Assembly: GCA_035249305.1 (NCBI GenBank)
Contig: DATFGQ010000034.1
Span: 1-64,000 of the forward strand
Direction: 5' to 3'
Source: DASUNP01 sp035249305
GTDB lineage: Bacteria > Acidobacteriota > Blastocatellia > UBA7656
DNA length: 64,000 nucleotides
The notes beneath the pieces are model-generated. The model was not told where the DNA came from. It worked only from the letters and a program-made list of their open reading frames with translations, and searched no databases. Shown one piece after another: positions 44,519 through 53,378 of the stretch. How positions within the stretch are numbered: position 1 is the first letter of the stretch; each line of letters opens with the position of its first letter. Position numbers and translations under genes: made by a program.

Positions 44519-46180
44519 ATGACTCCCAGCTTCCAAGAGTTAATCGATCAGGCCGTGCAGCTCATCATGCCTGAGATGATACTGACGCTGTTTGCCTGCG
44601 CGGCCCTCGTCTTAGACGTGATGCTGCCGCGCGACCGCAAGCAAATAGTCGCCTGGGTGAGTCTGGCCGGCGTCGGGGCGTCGCTCGTCTCGCTCGACCT
44701 GCTCTATTTCAACCTCGTGCGCAAGGTCGGGTCGCAGACAGGCTTTTACGACATGATAGTCGTCGATAATTACGCGATCGTCTTCAAGCTGATGTTCCTG
44801 ATCGGCGCGGCGCTGTCGATACTGCTGTCGATAAAGTACCTCGAAGTCGAAGGCGAGCAGCGCGGCGAGTACTACTCGCTGATCCTGTTTTCGGTCATCG
44901 GCATGATGTTTATGGCTTCGGCCGTAGACCTGCTGTCGCTCTTCATATCGCTTGAGCTGATGGCGATCGCCGTCTACATACTGGTCGGCTACCTCAAGCG
45001 GGACCGGAAGTCGAACGAAGCCTCGATGAAGTACTTTCTGCTGGGGGCCTTCTCGTCGGGCGTTCTGCTCTACGGCATCTCGATGGTTTATGGGCTGACG
45101 GGGACTACGAACCTTGCGGGCATAGCAAAGGCGCTGCCGATCGTCGCCGTGACGAACTGGGCGCCGCTGGGCGGCGAGGCGGTGGCCGACATGCGTTACT
45201 TCGCGCTGCTGGCTATGGTGCTGATGGCGGCGGGGATGTTCTTCAAAGTGGCGGCCGTCCCTTTTCACATGTGGGCGCCGGACGCTTACGAAGGCGCGCC
45301 CACCTCGATCACCGCGTTCATGTCTGTCGCGGTGAAGGCCGCCAGCTTCGCGATGTTTGGAAGGTTGTTCCTCTATGGCCTGCCCGATCTGCGCACGGCG
45401 CTTGAGGGCGACGCGGCCGGCAACATCCCGGCCCTGCCCGGTTGGGCCGTGCTCTTGGGCTCGGTCGCCGCGATCACCATGGTGTGGGGGAATCTGGCCG
45501 CGATCACCCAGCACAACACCAAGAGGCTTTTGGCCTACTCGTCGATCTCGCACGCGGGTTACACGCTCTTAGGGTTGGTGGCCGGAAACGAGAGGGGCTA
45601 CACGGGGTTCATAATCTACCTGTTCATCTACACGGTGATGAACCTTGGGGTGTTCGGCTGCATCATCGCGCTCAGGCGGCGCGGGATCGCGGGCGACCGC
45701 ATGGAAGACTTCAACGGGCTGATGCGCAAAGCGCCGTGGCTGACCGTGATGATGACGATATTCCTGCTGTCGCTGGGCGGCATACCGCCGACCGCCGGGT
45801 TCATAGGCAAGCTCTATCTTTTCATGGGGCTGATAGAGAGTGGCAACCCATGGATGGTGAGGCTCGCGATACTGGCGGTCTTGATGAGCGCCGTCTCGCT
45901 CTATTATTACATCCGATTCATCCGCGCCATGTACATCGAGCCCGAGACCGAGCCGCAGCCCGTGCGCGTGGCCCGTCCGCTCCAGGCCGCGCTCGCCGTG
46001 GCCGTGCTGCTCGTCATATTCATAGGCGTCTACCCGCAACCGCTTATCCGCATAACTCAAAAAGCGGCGACCTCCGAGGGGCTCAAGACCGAAGAAGAGA
46101 TGCGCCCGCCCCCGGCCGCAGCGCCCGCCGCGGGGCCGCGCACGCCGGGCGGAAGACCTTCCGGCAGCCCGCCTCAGTAA
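44519..46180 (+). CDS. nuoN: NADH-quinone oxidoreductase subunit N
   Basis: 553 residues. Pump motifs are LLSLFISLELMAIAVYILVGY, KYFLLGAFSSGVLLYGISMVYG, VPFHMWAPDAYEGAPTSITAFMSVAVKAA and RLLAYSSISHAGYTLLG, and FLLSLGGIPPTAGFIGK near the end. A Pro-rich C-terminal tail (about 515-553) is extra. It is the third antiporter-like pump and the last complex I gene here. The AtpZ-like gene starts 22 bases downstream. Confidence 0.95.
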   Translation: MTPSFQELIDQAVQLIMPEMILTLFACAALVLDVMLPRDRKQIVAWVSLAGVGASLVSLDLLYFNLVRKVGSQTGFYDMIVVDNYAIVFKLMFLIGAALSILLSIKYLEVEGEQRGEYYSLILFSVIGMMFMASAVDLLSLFISLELMAIAVYILVGYLKRDRKSNEASMKYFLLGAFSSGVLLYGISMVYGLTGTTNLAGIAKALPIVAVTNWAPLGGEAVADMRYFALLAMVLMAAGMFFKVAAVPFHMWAPDAYEGAPTSITAFMSVAVKAASFAMFGRLFLYGLPDLRTALEGDAAGNIPALPGWAVLLGSVAAITMVWGNLAAITQHNTKRLLAYSSISHAGYTLLGLVAGNERGYTGFIIYLFIYTVMNLGVFGCIIALRRRGIAGDRMEDFNGLMRKAPWLTVMMTIFLLSLGGIPPTAGFIGKLYLFMGLIESGNPWMVRLAILAVLMSAVSLYYYIRFIRAMYIEPETEPQPVRVARPLQAALAVAVLLVIFIGVYPQPLIRITQKAATSEGLKTEEEMRPPPAAAPAAGPRTPGGRPSGSPPQ

Positions 46181-46202
46181 AGAGCCCTTCTTTAGTAAAT
46201 CG

Positions 46203-46436
46203 ATGGCTACCGACGACGACAATAAAGGCGGGGTCAACTGGCGTCAGGCCATGACCACCGTCGGGATGGCGCTGTCGATACCCTGGATGATAGGCGTGCC
46301 CGCGTTCTTAGGCTGGTACATAGACAAGCGCGCCGGGACGTGGCCCGTGTGGTTTCTGATAGGGCTATTCCTCGGCCTGCTCAGCACGGCTTTCAGCATC
46401 TACAAGCTCCTCAAGAGATTCGGCCAGTTCAAGTAA
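46203..46436 (+). CDS. AtpZ/AtpI-like two-helix protein
   Basis: 77 residues: a hydrophilic start with NWRQAMTTVGMALSIPWMIG, two membrane helices (about 18-38, 47-66) and the link FLGWYIDKRAGTWPVWFLIGLFLGL, which matches the AtpZ/putative F0F1-ATPase accessory family. Members normally sit just before atpI-atpB. Here the gene lies at the end of the nuo operon, 30 kb from atpIBE. It probably helps ion handling or assembly of the ATP synthase c-ring, from family knowledge. Co-transcription with nuoN is likely. Confidence 0.8.
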   Translation: MATDDDNKGGVNWRQAMTTVGMALSIPWMIGVPAFLGWYIDKRAGTWPVWFLIGLFLGLLSTAFSIYKLLKRFGQFK

Positions 46437-46475
46437 TCCGCTGGCAGTTATTTAGAGCGTGTCAGAGAAGTGTGA

Positions 46476-46745
46476 AAAAGCCCTGAAAGGGCTTGATTCA
46501 ATAGCCAGGGGCACCGCCCCTGGAAACGGATTGATAATAATGAAAAGCCCTGAAAGGGCGATATGACTATCGCGCCCTTTCAGGGCTTAATCTTGTATGA
46601 CGCGTCACCCGGCGCGTTGCGCCGGGCTATTGAATCACGCCCCTACGGGGCTTTCGGCTATTGAATATCGCCTCTTCGAGGCTTTCTATTGAATCATGCT
46701 CCTGCGGGGCTTATTGAATGCCGCCTCTTCGAGGCTTTCTATTGA
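46476..46745. repeat. symmetric array of GCCCTGAAAGGGC-type palindromes, array 3
   Basis: Same plan as arrays 1 and 2, with a central module at 46547-46586 (GCCCTGAAAGGGCG, an ATATGACTATC spacer, GCCCTTTCAGGGC), left CCAGGGGCACCGCCCCTGG and right CCCGGCGCGTTGCGCCGGG, GCCCCTACGGGGC and several GCCTCTTCGAGGC units with TATTGAAT linkers. It lies between convergent gene ends. The remaining bases to 46835 hold nothing notable. Confidence 0.9.
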
Positions 46746-46835
46746 AGCGTGTCTCCTTTGGGATTCTTCAGACAACCTCTATAGCGGTTTGCGATTGGGT
46801 GACTTGCTTCGAGATTCACCGCCCGGTGTTCTGAA

Positions 46836-47840
46836 CTATCGCTTGACCGCGATCGCAAGCGCCATCGTCGCCCAGCTTGTGCCCGCCGCGGAGATCCATT
46901 GGTTCTTGCCGTGCGGGAAGCCGCTTTCGAAATATCGTTGCAGAGGTATCGCGCGCGTCTGGACGAGCCACGAGCCGTCTTCGCGCTGTGTCTTTAACAA
47001 GAATGCCACGCCGCGCCGGTAAGCCGGGTCGTCGGCGCTCACGCCGCCCGCTTCGTGCAAGGCCACGAGCGCCTGCCCCGTCGCGTAAGCGTCGCTTTCT
47101 ATCCCCGGCAGTTGCGACCAGCCTCCGTCGGCGCGCTGGCTTGCCATTACACGTTTGACGGCTTTCTCGACATCTTCCTTTTTCGCCTTCGCCCAGCCCA
47201 GACCCAGGAGTTGAAAGTTTCTCTCTTCGCCCGTCGCAGGCTGCGCGCGCGCCAACCACGCCGCGGCCAGGGCTATGCGCCTTCGCGTCTCTTCGGCGCG
47301 GCCCTCCGGCGCGTACATCTGTATGACGCGGGCCGCGACGGCGGTCGTCGAGATGTCGCTGAACTCTATCGGCGGGCGGTAGGCCACGGGCTGCCAGTGA
47401 CCGTCGGAGAACTGTTTCCCCATCAGGTAATGGACTACGGCGTCTGTAGACTTGTCGGCGGGTTGTTTATCGACGCCGAGCTGCATCAAGAAGTATGCGG
47501 CCGTCGTCGCGTCGCCGGGCAGCCCGAACCCCAGCAGCATCTTCTCGCGCGAGGTGGCGACCAGCTTGTGAACGCCTTCACGGTTCTGCCCTGCGACCTT
47601 CTCGTCGACCTGAAATCCGCGCTCGCGCGCCGCGGCGACGGCCATCGCCGGCAGTACGTTGTGATGGCAAGAGGCGCATCCCGTCTGCTCCACGAACGGC
47701 GGGCCGACCTTCTGCAACAGCGGCAGACTCTTTTCGACGGCGCTTCTGGCGGCGGCCGAATCGCCGTCCTGCGTGAAGGCGCGCTCGGCGAAGAGCGCCG
47801 AAACGGCCAGTATGAAAACGAGAGCAATCGTCAATCTCAT
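46836..47840 (-). CDS. secreted terpene-cyclase-fold repeat protein with CxxCH motif
   Basis: 334 residues from the ATG at 47840, with GGAG seven bases upstream. A signal peptide is followed by a single CASCHH motif (Cys55, Cys58, His59) that could bind a c-type heme. The rest is alpha/alpha-toroid repeats of the squalene-cyclase/prenyltransferase type, with ASQRADGGWSQ and TQREDGSWLV at about 215-300. The acid catalytic DxDD motif of squalene-hopene cyclase is not seen, so it is not a cyclase. It probably works in the periplasm. It follows the ankyrin gene by 29 bases on the minus strand and is likely in one operon with it. Confidence 0.75.
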   Translation of the reverse strand: MRLTIALVFILAVSALFAERAFTQDGDSAAARSAVEKSLPLLQKVGPPFVEQTGCASCHHNVLPAMAVAAARERGFQVDEKVAGQNREGVHKLVATSREKMLLGFGLPGDATTAAYFLMQLGVDKQPADKSTDAVVHYLMGKQFSDGHWQPVAYRPPIEFSDISTTAVAARVIQMYAPEGRAEETRRRIALAAAWLARAQPATGEERNFQLLGLGWAKAKKEDVEKAVKRVMASQRADGGWSQLPGIESDAYATGQALVALHEAGGVSADDPAYRRGVAFLLKTQREDGSWLVQTRAIPLQRYFESGFPHGKNQWISAAGTSWATMALAIAVKR

Positions 47841-47869
47841 AAGATCTCCAAAAAGTCTGACTCTCGGCG

Positions 47870-48826
47870 TCACTCGGCTGCGCCGGCCTTCTTCAAGGCC
47901 GCGACGACCGCGGTGTCGCCTCTTCGTTTCGCCAGTATCAAAGCGGTAGCGCCGCTCTTGGCTTTAGCGTTCGGGTCCGCGCCGCGCGCAAGCAGCAGGT
48001 TGACCAGCTCGACGCTCCCCCTCTCGCTGAGCGCGGCCCACATCAAAGCCGTGTAGCCTTCGTCGTTCTTCGTGTTCACGTCCGTGCCGCGCTCGACCAG
48101 AAGCTTGAGCGTCTCGGCCGCGTCCACGTCGTTCGCCCACAGGAAGGCCGTGTGCCCGCCCATGTCTTTAATGTTAGGGTCCGCGCCTTTGTCGAGAAGC
48201 ATGCGCACTGTCGCGGCGTCCTTGTAGGTCGCCGCCCACATCAAAGGCGTCTCGTTGGAGCTGGTCTTTGCGTTAGGGTCCGCGCCTTTCGAGAGCAGGA
48301 AGGCGACGATCTCTTTGTCGCCGCTCATCACGGCGTTGTGCAGCGGTGTGCGGCCCGCCTTGTCTTTGACGTTGAGCTCGGCCCCACGCGCGAGCATCTC
48401 TTTGAGTGTCGCGAGAGAGCCCGCGTGGCCCGCGGCTATCATTAAAGCGGTGTAGCCTGAGTTTGATTTCGCGTTAACGTCCGCGCCCCTGGCTAAAAGC
48501 AGGCGGACTTTCGCCGCTTCGCCCGCCGCAACCATCAAGGGCGTTATCCCGTCGTTGTTCTTCTCGTTCGGGTCCGCGCCGCGATCTAACAGCAGCTTCA
48601 GGCAGTCCGCGCTCGCCGAAAGCGCCGCATGGATCAAGGCCGTGTCGCCGTCGGCGTCGCGGGCGTTCGCGCTTGCGCCGCGCGCGAGGAGCTTTCTTAC
48701 AGAGCCCGCGTCGCCTTTTCTGATCGCGACGAATAGCGCGTCATTCGAGGGTTGGTTTTCGGCTCGAACCGGACAGGCGCAGATCAAAAGGATGATCGAT
48801 AAGAAGGTCTGTGAGCGTGCCATCAT
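47870..48826 (-). CDS. secreted ankyrin-repeat protein
   Basis: 318 residues from the ATG at 48826, chosen for the GAGAGGTG upstream. A signal peptide (FLSIILLICACPVRA) precedes eight to nine ankyrin repeats with the pattern GxTALMxAAxxG...LLLxRGADPNAK. No catalytic domain is present. Ankyrin proteins in the periplasm usually bind and protect partners; here the partner may be the CxxCH protein encoded next. The Cys before the cut site (LICAC) could be a lipobox-like site but does not fit well. Confidence 0.85.
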   Translation of the reverse strand: MMARSQTFLSIILLICACPVRAENQPSNDALFVAIRKGDAGSVRKLLARGASANARDADGDTALIHAALSASADCLKLLLDRGADPNEKNNDGITPLMVAAGEAAKVRLLLARGADVNAKSNSGYTALMIAAGHAGSLATLKEMLARGAELNVKDKAGRTPLHNAVMSGDKEIVAFLLSKGADPNAKTSSNETPLMWAATYKDAATVRMLLDKGADPNIKDMGGHTAFLWANDVDAAETLKLLVERGTDVNTKNDEGYTALMWAALSERGSVELVNLLLARGADPNAKAKSGATALILAKRRGDTAVVAALKKAGAAE

Positions 48827-48972
48827 AGGTTCACCTCTCAACTGCAATACGCATACTTTGCGCGAGTGGTTTTATTTCAATTCTGCGGCCAGGTCAACGA
48901 TTATTTTGGAGCCCGATTGTTTAGCTGTATAATCGTTCCGGCCCAGGACGGGTTGACCCACAGGAGCGCAAA

Positions 48973-50175
48973 GTGAGTGAAGACGGACAGGTAACCATAC
49001 TCTGCCTCGCCAGCTACTACAAGGGCGAAGAGTTCCTGCGCGAATCGAAACGCCAGGGCTGCCGCGTGCTGCTGGTCACGGTCGAGTCTCTGGCCGAAGC
49101 CGACTGGCCGCGCGAAGTGATAGACGACATCTTCTACTTGCCGGACCTCTACAACCGCGAAGACGTTATCAAAGGCATAAGCTACCTTGCGCGCACGCAG
49201 GCCATCGACCGCATAGTGCCGCTCGACGACTACGACGTGGAGACGGCGGCCGTGTTGCGCGAGCACCTGCGCATACCGGGGATGGGCGACACGACCGCGC
49301 GCCACTTCCGAGACAAGCTCGCCATGCGCGTGAAGGCTAGCGACGAGCAGATACTCGTGCCGGAATTCGTCCACGTCCTGAATTACGACCGCATACGCGA
49401 CTACCTCGAACGCGTCCCGCCGCCTTGGGTCTTAAAGCCGAGGGCGGAGGCGTCGGCCATAGGGATCAAGAAGGCCGAGAGCGCCGACCAGGTCTGGCGG
49501 CTGCTGGAAGAGCTCGGCGACCGGCGGTCGTTTTACCTCCTGGAACAGTTCATCGCGGGTGACATCTATCACATAGATTCCGTGGTGAGCGAGCGCGAAG
49601 TCGTCTTCGCCATCCCTCACAAATACGGGAAGCCGCCCATGGACGTAGCGCACGGCGGCGGCATATTCACTACGCGGAGGATAGAGGCGCATTCGGCGGA
49701 CGCGCAGGCGCTTGAGCTGCTCAACCGCGAGCTGATAACGACGCTGGGATTGGTGCGCGGGGTGACTCACACGGAGTTCATAAAGGGGCGCGACGGGCGG
49801 TTCTATTTCCTGGAGACGGCTTCGCGCGTGGGCGGCGCGAACATCGCCGAAGTCGTCGAGGCGGCCACAGGTGTAAACCTCTGGCGCGAGTGGGCGAGGA
49901 TAGAGATAGGCCGCGGCGAGCATAATTATGAATTGCCGCCGCACCGGGACGACTACTCCGGGATAATCATATCGCTCGCGCGCCAGGAGTGTCCCGACAC
50001 TTCCGCCTATGACGACAAGGAAGTGGTGTGGCGCTTAAACAAGCGCTACCACGCGGGGCTGATCGTCGCGTCGCCGGAGGCCGCGACGGTCGAGCGACTG
50101 CTCGAAGAGTACACGCGCCGGTTTTTGAAAGACTTCTACGCCACGGCCCCGCTGCCCGAAAAGCCGACCTCATAG
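48973..50175 (+). CDS. ATP-grasp ligase-like enzyme
   Basis: 400 residues from the GTG at 48973, with GGAG seven to ten bases upstream. The preATP-grasp Rossmann part is 1-100; the ATP-binding core has PPPWVLKPRAEASAIGIKKA (near 149), FYLLEQFIAGDIYHIDSVV and the Mg-binding stretch THTEFIKGRDGRFYFLETASRVGGANI. It ligates a carboxylate and an amine or thiol through an acyl phosphate; the substrate is unknown (carnosine-synthase-like and biotin-carboxylase-like enzymes share this build). It stands alone, divergent from the ankyrin gene. Confidence 0.85.
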   Translation: MSEDGQVTILCLASYYKGEEFLRESKRQGCRVLLVTVESLAEADWPREVIDDIFYLPDLYNREDVIKGISYLARTQAIDRIVPLDDYDVETAAVLREHLRIPGMGDTTARHFRDKLAMRVKASDEQILVPEFVHVLNYDRIRDYLERVPPPWVLKPRAEASAIGIKKAESADQVWRLLEELGDRRSFYLLEQFIAGDIYHIDSVVSEREVVFAIPHKYGKPPMDVAHGGGIFTTRRIEAHSADAQALELLNRELITTLGLVRGVTHTEFIKGRDGRFYFLETASRVGGANIAEVVEAATGVNLWREWARIEIGRGEHNYELPPHRDDYSGIIISLARQECPDTSAYDDKEVVWRLNKRYHAGLIVASPEAATVERLLEEYTRRFLKDFYATAPLPEKPTS

Positions 50176-50259
50176 CTCGCACAAGCCATTTATATTTTCT
50201 TTAGAGATTATTTCTAGAACCTTTAGAGTTCTCCTCTTCGTGTCGCCGTAATCCACTTT

Positions 50260-52092
50260 ATGAACGGATTATATCTCGGCACACGCGCATTACTATTCTC
50301 GATCATGCTCTTGCTGATCCTGTCAGGCGCGGCTCACGCGCAGGGCACGGCCTTCTCGTATCAGGGCCGCTTGACCGACTCAGGCAACCCGGCCGACGGT
50401 CTGTTCGACATGCAGTTCAAGCTGTTCGACACGGCGACTGTGGGGGCGGGCTCTCAGCAAGGCGCTACGGTCACAAACTCCACGGTCCAGGTGACGAACG
50501 GAGTCTTTACGATCGAGCTCGATTTCGGGGCGGCGATCTTTACGGGCGCGGCCCGCTTCCTTGAGATAGGCATACGGCCCGCGGGCAGCCCCGCGCCTTA
50601 CACTCTGCTCAGCCCGCGCCAGCCGCTGACGAGCGCGCCGTATGCTATCAGGAGCAACGCGGCCGCGACGGCCGACGCCTTGAGCGTTGCGTGCGTTGGC
50701 TGCGTGACGAGCGGCCAGATACAGAGCGTGGCGGGCGGTGCGGTGACGGGCGCGATACCTGTCGCGAGCATCCCCGCGGGGAGCGCGAACTACATTCAAA
50801 ACTCTACGGCGCAGCAGGCCGCGGCGAATTTCAACATAAGCGGAGATGGCGCGGTCGGCGGGGCGCTGTCAGGTGGTGTCGTCAACGCTGGGACGCAGTA
50901 CAACATAGCGGGGCAGCGCGTATTAAGCGTGTCAGGGCCGTTTTCCATCGGCCCGACTGTCTTTGCATCGTCGAACACATTTCTGGGAGACCGCGCGGGT
51001 ATTAATACAACGCCGGGCGATACGCTCGACTCGAACGACGGTAAGTTCAACACGTTTGTGGGAGCAGGCGCCGGCGCGGCTAACGTATCGGGCCGCGACA
51101 ACTCATTCTTTGGCGAGCGGGCGGGCGCGGCTAACATCTTCGGCTCCCGTAACACATTCTTCGGAAGGCTTGCCGGTCAGTCTAATACAACGGCCAGCGA
51201 TAATTCCTTGTTTGGTGCTAGCGCCGGCTCAAGTAACACCGGAAACCTCAACTCATTCTTTGGCAGCGATGCCGGCGCAAGTAACACAACCGGCAACAGC
51301 AATTCGTTCTTTGGCGCTGGCGCCGGCTCGGCAAGTACGACTGGCTTCGGGAACTCGTTTTTTGGGAAGGAAGCGGGCGTGGCGAACCTGACGGGCAGCG
51401 CCAACGCGTTTTTCGGGAGATTGGCCGGCGATAACAACATCACCGGCAGCAACAACACGATCATAGGCTTCAGTGCGGATGTGGGGGCAAACAATCTGAA
51501 CAACGCCGCCGCCATAGGCTCAGGCGCTCTTGTGGCGCAAAGCAACGCGATGGTGCTCGGCTCCATAAACGGAGTCAACGGCGCTACGGCCACGGTCAGC
51601 GTAGGCATAGGGACTACGACGCCGTCGGACCGGCTGCACGTGGTAGGAGACATACGAATAGGCACGGGGACTACGGGGTGCGTCAAGGACGCCGACGGCA
51701 CGATACTGACTGGCAGTTGCTCTTCGGACGCGAGGCTAAAGCATGCGATCACGCCTTTCCCGGCGTTGCTCGACAGGTTGGTGCAGTTGCGCCCCGTCCA
51801 TTTCTTCTGGAGGGCGAAGGAGTTTCCGGAAAGGGTCTTCGGCGACAGGCAGTCATACGGGCTGATCGCGCAGGAGGTCGAGCGGGTAATGCCGGAGCTT
51901 GTGACGGACGACGAGCATGGGTACAAGGTTGTGAACTACTCGAAGCTGCCGCTGATGAGCGTGCAGGCCATCAAGGAGCTTAAGATTGAGAACGACAACC
52001 TGAAAGAGTCGCTGCGCCGACAGCAGGAAGAGATCGCGGCATTGAAAAGAGTCGTCTGTCAGATGCGGCCTGACGCCGAGATGTGCAGATAA
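50260..52092 (+). CDS. secreted fibre protein with hexapeptide-like repeats and S74 self-cleaving chaperone
   Basis: 610 residues. A signal peptide (ending AHAQ) is followed by a beta domain shared by many secreted proteins of this phylum (FSYQGRLTDSGNPADGLFDM). Residues about 245-405 hold about nine repeats of 16-17 residues with the pattern NSFFGxxAGxxNTTG, expected to form a trimeric beta helix. Ser489 and Lys494 in SDARLK start a Peptidase S74 domain, the intramolecular chaperone that cuts itself off phage tail spikes, with SYGLIAQEVERVMPE. A coiled coil (about 575-600) ends the protein. It is probably a trimer on the cell surface. Confidence 0.85.
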   Translation: MNGLYLGTRALLFSIMLLLILSGAAHAQGTAFSYQGRLTDSGNPADGLFDMQFKLFDTATVGAGSQQGATVTNSTVQVTNGVFTIELDFGAAIFTGAARFLEIGIRPAGSPAPYTLLSPRQPLTSAPYAIRSNAAATADALSVACVGCVTSGQIQSVAGGAVTGAIPVASIPAGSANYIQNSTAQQAAANFNISGDGAVGGALSGGVVNAGTQYNIAGQRVLSVSGPFSIGPTVFASSNTFLGDRAGINTTPGDTLDSNDGKFNTFVGAGAGAANVSGRDNSFFGERAGAANIFGSRNTFFGRLAGQSNTTASDNSLFGASAGSSNTGNLNSFFGSDAGASNTTGNSNSFFGAGAGSASTTGFGNSFFGKEAGVANLTGSANAFFGRLAGDNNITGSNNTIIGFSADVGANNLNNAAAIGSGALVAQSNAMVLGSINGVNGATATVSVGIGTTTPSDRLHVVGDIRIGTGTTGCVKDADGTILTGSCSSDARLKHAITPFPALLDRLVQLRPVHFFWRAKEFPERVFGDRQSYGLIAQEVERVMPELVTDDEHGYKVVNYSKLPLMSVQAIKELKIENDNLKESLRRQQEEIAALKRVVCQMRPDAEMCR

Positions 52093-52099
52093 ACAAAGT

Positions 52100-52141
52100 C
52101 TCCTTCGGAGTGCGGTGACTTGTCGGCGCACTCCGAAGGAG
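52100..52141. terminator. perfect 15-bp hairpin between convergent genes
   Basis: Arms 52100-52114 and 52127-52141 are exact reverse complements around a 12-base loop, seven bases after the fibre gene stop and ten bases before the end of the GH18 gene. No T-run follows, but the place fits a two-way terminator. Confidence 0.7.
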
Positions 52142-52150
52142 GTGCTGGCA

Positions 52151-53152
52151 TTACGGAGCCTTTAAAGTCTTTGTTGTGCTCAACCCGTTGATGATGGCTT
52201 GAGCATAGGCGTTCACAGTCATGGGATCACCGCTACACTGGCCGGAGTTTTCACAACTGATCAGGTCGCCGTAGTTCCAGATAAACCCGCCGTTTATTCC
52301 GGCGTCGGTCGTCATAAGGTTGGAAAAAGTATCTTCAATCCCGCTCGGGCACATAACCCCTTGATAAGTCTCGGGCTGACAGCTCGTGCCGGGGTTCGCG
52401 CACCAGTAGCCCGGAACGATGAAGGCAGCCGGATCACTGACGCCCGTCGGTGACGAATAGTCCTTCATCTGCTGAACCCAACTGCTCGGATCATTAGACG
52501 AGCCGCCAGCATAGCACTGCAAATTCCACCAGCTTACGATCTGCTGATTGTTGTTCTGCGAGTAGACCTCCGCCATGCAGTTGAGCCAGAAGTCCTCATC
52601 CATGTACGGGCAATACGTCGTCTCCATGCCGATACTGTTTAGCATTTGCGTCAACTGCACCACCGTATCCGTGTAGTAAGAGTACGAGTGGCCGTAAGGA
52701 GGGGGAGACGAATTGGCTTCAAGATCAAGGTCAATCCCGTCGATGTAGAGGGCGCTTTGCAACGCCTGGAAGTTCGCGTAAAGCGGGTTCTGGGAGCCTA
52801 TGCCGTACTGGGTAATCAAGTTGCCTATGTTTACGAAGTCGCTTTCACAGGTCCAGCCGCCTATAGAAAAGAGCAGCTTATTAACCGTTCCTCCTGATTG
52901 CTTTACTGTCGAAAGCAATCCCGGTAAATCGCTCAGGCCGCTCTGGAGCTGGCCACCGACAATCATAGGGGGGCCGTCGTTGTATATGAAATCGCCGCTC
53001 GCATCAACGTGGAGCGCCCACAGAATACCTGTGGTGAAGCCCGACGTGTTGAGCGCCGAGGCGTAACCTTGCAGCTCCGCGAGTTGTTGTGAGGTGGGGT
53101 TTTGCTGGCCGAAATTGTTAACGTAAATCGCGATGTTTTGTGCTGTGCTCAT
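52151..53152 (-). CDS. GH18-family chitinase-like protein without signal peptide
   Basis: 333 residues. GH18 motifs are intact: SIGGW (96-100) and the catalytic DGIDLDLE (138-145, acid Glu145). Later aromatic residues (SWWNLQCYAGG, FIWNYGDL) fit the barrel. The N-terminus (MSTAQNIAIYVNNFGQQNPT) has no signal peptide, so a cytosolic place or a different export route is implied; some such proteins bind rather than cut. The gene looks less GC-rich than its neighbours, suggesting transfer. It may act on chitin or peptidoglycan-like glycans. Confidence 0.8.
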   Translation of the reverse strand: MSTAQNIAIYVNNFGQQNPTSQQLAELQGYASALNTSGFTTGILWALHVDASGDFIYNDGPPMIVGGQLQSGLSDLPGLLSTVKQSGGTVNKLLFSIGGWTCESDFVNIGNLITQYGIGSQNPLYANFQALQSALYIDGIDLDLEANSSPPPYGHSYSYYTDTVVQLTQMLNSIGMETTYCPYMDEDFWLNCMAEVYSQNNNQQIVSWWNLQCYAGGSSNDPSSWVQQMKDYSSPTGVSDPAAFIVPGYWCANPGTSCQPETYQGVMCPSGIEDTFSNLMTTDAGINGGFIWNYGDLISCENSGQCSGDPMTVNAYAQAIINGLSTTKTLKAP

Positions 53153-53378
53153 CAGAAGCTTCTCCTTTCAATGTTAATGATAGACCGGGGATCCCACTTA
53201 GGCCCCGGCCTGCGGTCCGCTGAGTTTAACTACCTTGTGATTCCTCGATGCAGGCCTTATTGTTCGTAATGACCGCGATAATACGCCATTAATGTAACTA
53301 ATACAACAAATTTGGGTTGGGTAATTTTAGGATTGGACCGTTTTTGCAACTTAACGAAGAGATGCTAGAGCCGCCAGG

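Noticed and set aside
46696..47022. 108-residue plus-strand open frame
   Set aside because: The first part is palindrome array 3 and the rest is antisense to the terpene-cyclase-fold gene.
46836..47840. Squalene-hopene cyclase
   Set aside because: Too short, the acid DxDD motif is not seen, and a secretion signal with CxxCH is present.
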